From Pseudomonadota bacterium (GTDB lineage Bacteria > Pseudomonadota > Gammaproteobacteria > Acidiferrobacterales > Acidiferrobacteraceae): DNA of 7,427 nt. Shown here piece by piece: positions 6,153 through 7,427 of this stretch. The notes under the pieces are model-generated. The model did not search any database and was not told where the DNA came from. It saw only the letters and a list, made by a program, of their open reading frames with translations. The number at the start of each line of letters is the position of its first letter. Position 1 is the first letter of the stretch. Where the stretch lies: contig JAJZZU010000117.1 in assembly GCA_021797365.1 (NCBI GenBank), positions 1 to 7,427 of the forward strand, in the 5' to 3' direction. The position numbers and the translations under genes were made by a program.

Positions 6153-6428
6153 GATGGCCCTCGCTCTTGCCGAACAGGTTTGCCTCCTGTGCCGCACCTT
6201 GTAACGCAATATCGCGCGCCATGGTTTCAGTATCTGGCGCCCACCTTTAGATTCGCGACATTTCCCCCTGATCGAGTCGATGGCCTCGCTCTACGGGAAG
6301 CGAGTGACGGGAATATGGTAACGGTTGCACGGCCATGGTGCGCCGGTGCCATCTTAGGCGATGCGTGGGATACGTTCCGGAAACCCCTGTCGGTGGCGAG
6401 CGGTGATCATTCGCGGTTCATGGCGACT
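6153..6428. other. Stretch between cytochrome start and ligase remnant
   Basis: This should hold the cytochrome promoter (minus strand). No clear -35/-10 pair was found. A second purine-rich AGGAGG run occurs on the minus strand about 35 bases before the cytochrome ATG, too far to act as its ribosome site. Plus-strand frames here may include more of the decayed ligase gene, for example HSRFMAT just before 6429, but nothing earlier matches the family clearly. Confidence 0.4.
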
Positions 6429-6554
6429 CTGGCGAGTCAACGGCTCGGTGTCGAAATGGGTGAACCGCCGGAGTTCGTCGTGTTGGCAGCGCCCATACCC
6501 TTCTCAAGGCGTCGAGTGAAGATACACCGGTCCGAAACGCGCGCTCCTTTATGA
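6429..6554 (+). pseudogene. C-terminal remnant of an acyl-AMP ligase / acyl-CoA synthetase
   Basis: The last 41 residues of this plus-strand frame match the C-terminal lid of the ANL adenylating-enzyme superfamily. LASQRLGVEMGEPPEFVVLA corresponds to the usual ARLGVxPxEVVLVAP segment. VKIHRSETRAPL corresponds to the conserved SGKIRRSETRxLY end (A10 motif), with the catalytic Lys retained in VKI. The preceding SSG of the motif is replaced by RRR. Upstream sequence soon stops resembling the family and the frame runs antisense into the cytochrome gene, so the large N-terminal AMP-binding domain is gone. The stop (6552-6554) overlaps the ribosome site of the acyltransferase remnant, a typical operon junction. 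Together they suggest a former lipid-activating and acyl-transfer pair. The match is short, so I hold it with moderate confidence. Confidence 0.55.
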
Positions 6555-6564
6555 GGGAGACGTC

Positions 6565-7025
6565 GTGCGCAGTCCACGGCCGGCCAATGCGTGGCGACCG
6601 CTTGCCCGCCTGCTTTGGGCGCGCATCGTATCGCGGCGCCGAGCGCTGAACTCGCTGGCTGCGAGAACCATTTATGGGCTCTACCTGTGGCTGCTGTTTG
6701 CCCTATTGGCCTCAATCACCGGGGCATTCATCGAGCGCTTCGGTTGGAAGCCAGCATGCATGGCATGAAGCAACTCCTGCAGGCTATGCAAACTGGTCAA
6801 TCGATCATCGTGGTGTGGCGAGCGTGCCGGTCGTCGCCGTTCGCAGCAGCTGGGCGGTCCTCCGCGACGAGACCTGGCTGTCCCATTACGGCGCGATTTC
6901 TTCTCACCATCAGTCCGCCCATCATGCCGACGGGGACCGATTGGGCCCCTGCGCTGATGCTACGGGACGCTGGCCATAACGAGATCCTGCATCATTGCGG
7001 CGACAGCGATGCCATCCTCTCGTAG
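6565..7025 (+). pseudogene. PlsC-type acyltransferase, deleted and frameshifted
   Basis: A GTG start (6565) with GAGGGA at 6553-6558 opens a frame with a membrane helix (RTIYGLYLWLLFALLA, residues 35-50), as in PlsC-like glycerophospholipid acyltransferases. Family blocks then follow in order in changing frames. FIERFGW is at about 6727-6747; EASMHGMKQLLQAMQTGQ and SIIV are at 6747-6812 in a second frame; VPVVAVRSSWAVLRDETW is in a third frame (6812-6892); and ISPPI, DWAPALMLRD and ILHHCGDSDAI are back in the second frame (6894-7022). The family's NHxxxxD catalytic motif and the FPEGTR motif are both missing, consistent with deletions after the helix and near 6812. At 461 bases it is little more than half of a usual gene. 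It cannot be active. Neighbouring ligase remnant supports a lipid-acylation role for the lost pair. Confidence 0.72.
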
Positions 7026-7230
7026 GCCTACCGGAAAGCGCCGCATGTCGGGGCGCCTATTCATTCCGTCCTCACCATGAGCAGCACGGGCCACGTCGGC
7101 CCAAGAATACCATCAAGGCCGTCGCGCAGTCCGGGCCTTTGTCCGCTAGGTCTCGGCGCTACCCCTTCCGCACCCATTGTCTGCATAGGCGAGTCAGCGG
7201 ATAACGCTGCGCCATCGGCGTATCCTGACG

Positions 7231-7427
7231 CTAGTGGCGACTCGGGATCAAAAGGATGGGCATAGTCGCCGCGCGCGTTACGCCCTCGGCCACACTACCC
7301 AGGACCAGATGTTGTATACCGCGGCGCCCATGAGTACCCACCACGACCAAATCGGCCGACCAACCCTTGGCCTCTTCCACGATGACGTCGGCGATCCGCT
7401 GGGTCAGGTTCTCAGGTAGCGCGGTCT
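7231..7427 (-). CDS. Universal stress protein (UspA family), C-terminal part
   Basis: The frame enters from the window's right edge and runs 64 residues to TAG (7231-7233), so the start and N-terminal half lie outside. It contains WSADLVVVGTHGRRG and LVLGSVAEGVTRAATMPILL, the end of a UspA domain. The ATP-binding signature G-x2-G-x9-G-S is complete (residues 30-44 of the visible part: Gly30, Gly33, Gly43, Ser44). UspA proteins are cytoplasmic and respond to starvation or stress; the ATP-binding motif suggests the ATP-binding subgroup. The visible part has no frame break, so I treat it as a real gene cut by the window. It is convergent with the acyltransferase remnant; the 205 bases between them hold no gene I can support. 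Confidence 0.92.
   Translation of the reverse strand, partial: TALPENLTQRIADVIVEEAKGWSADLVVVGTHGRRGIQHLVLGSVAEGVTRAATMPILLIPSRH

Noticed and set aside
6000..6400. 5' part of the plus-strand frame that ends at 6554
   Set aside because: The first part is antisense to the cytochrome gene; only the last roughly 45 residues resemble a known family.
7022..7031. GTAGGCCTAC perfect palindrome after the acyltransferase remnant
   Set aside because: Ten bases with no loop or T run; likely chance in GC-rich DNA.

Overview
This is a GC-rich bacterial chromosome segment. The gene content points to a proteobacterium: a Sec-exported heme-c cytochrome, an AraC/XylS regulator, a UspA protein and an IS200 relative. 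A gamma- or acidithiobacillia-type organism would fit, but that is only an impression. The striking feature is decay: about half of the recognisable genes are broken, while the rest look intact.

Layout. Positions 1-527 hold nothing I can name. On the minus strand, 528-1112 is a short-chain dehydrogenase that has lost its Rossmann N-terminus. Directly behind it, 1171-1540 is a scrambled remnant of a RecD2-type helicase C-terminus (three frame changes and a stop). After about 500 bases without a supported gene, 2042-2716 (+) encodes an intact exported protein very rich in Arg, His, Trp, Tyr and Pro. An inactivated IS200/IS605-type insertion, 2757-3301, follows: its tnpA (minus) has two compensating frameshifts and its nucleophilic Tyr changed to Ser. 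At 3595-3672 (+) a good ribosome site and signal peptide run straight into a stop. An AraC-family regulator (4063-4962, +) then faces a two-gene minus-strand unit: a c-type cytochrome (5613-6152) and a polytopic membrane protein (5046-5603), joined by a stop/start junction in one frame. Next, on the plus strand, are the tail of an acyl-AMP ligase-like gene (6429-6554) and a deleted, frameshifted PlsC-type acyltransferase (6565-7025). The window ends in the C-terminal part of a UspA-type protein (7231-7427, minus).

How it works together. The living functions appear to be envelope and electron transfer (cytochrome plus membrane partner, exported basic protein), one regulator convergent with that unit, and a stress protein. 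The ligase/acyltransferase pair and the SDR suggest lost lipid-related functions. I see no convincing defence system, CRISPR array, tRNA or rRNA. The items most worth pursuing are the cytochrome/membrane-protein junction, the repetitive exported protein and the structured ends of the dead IS element.
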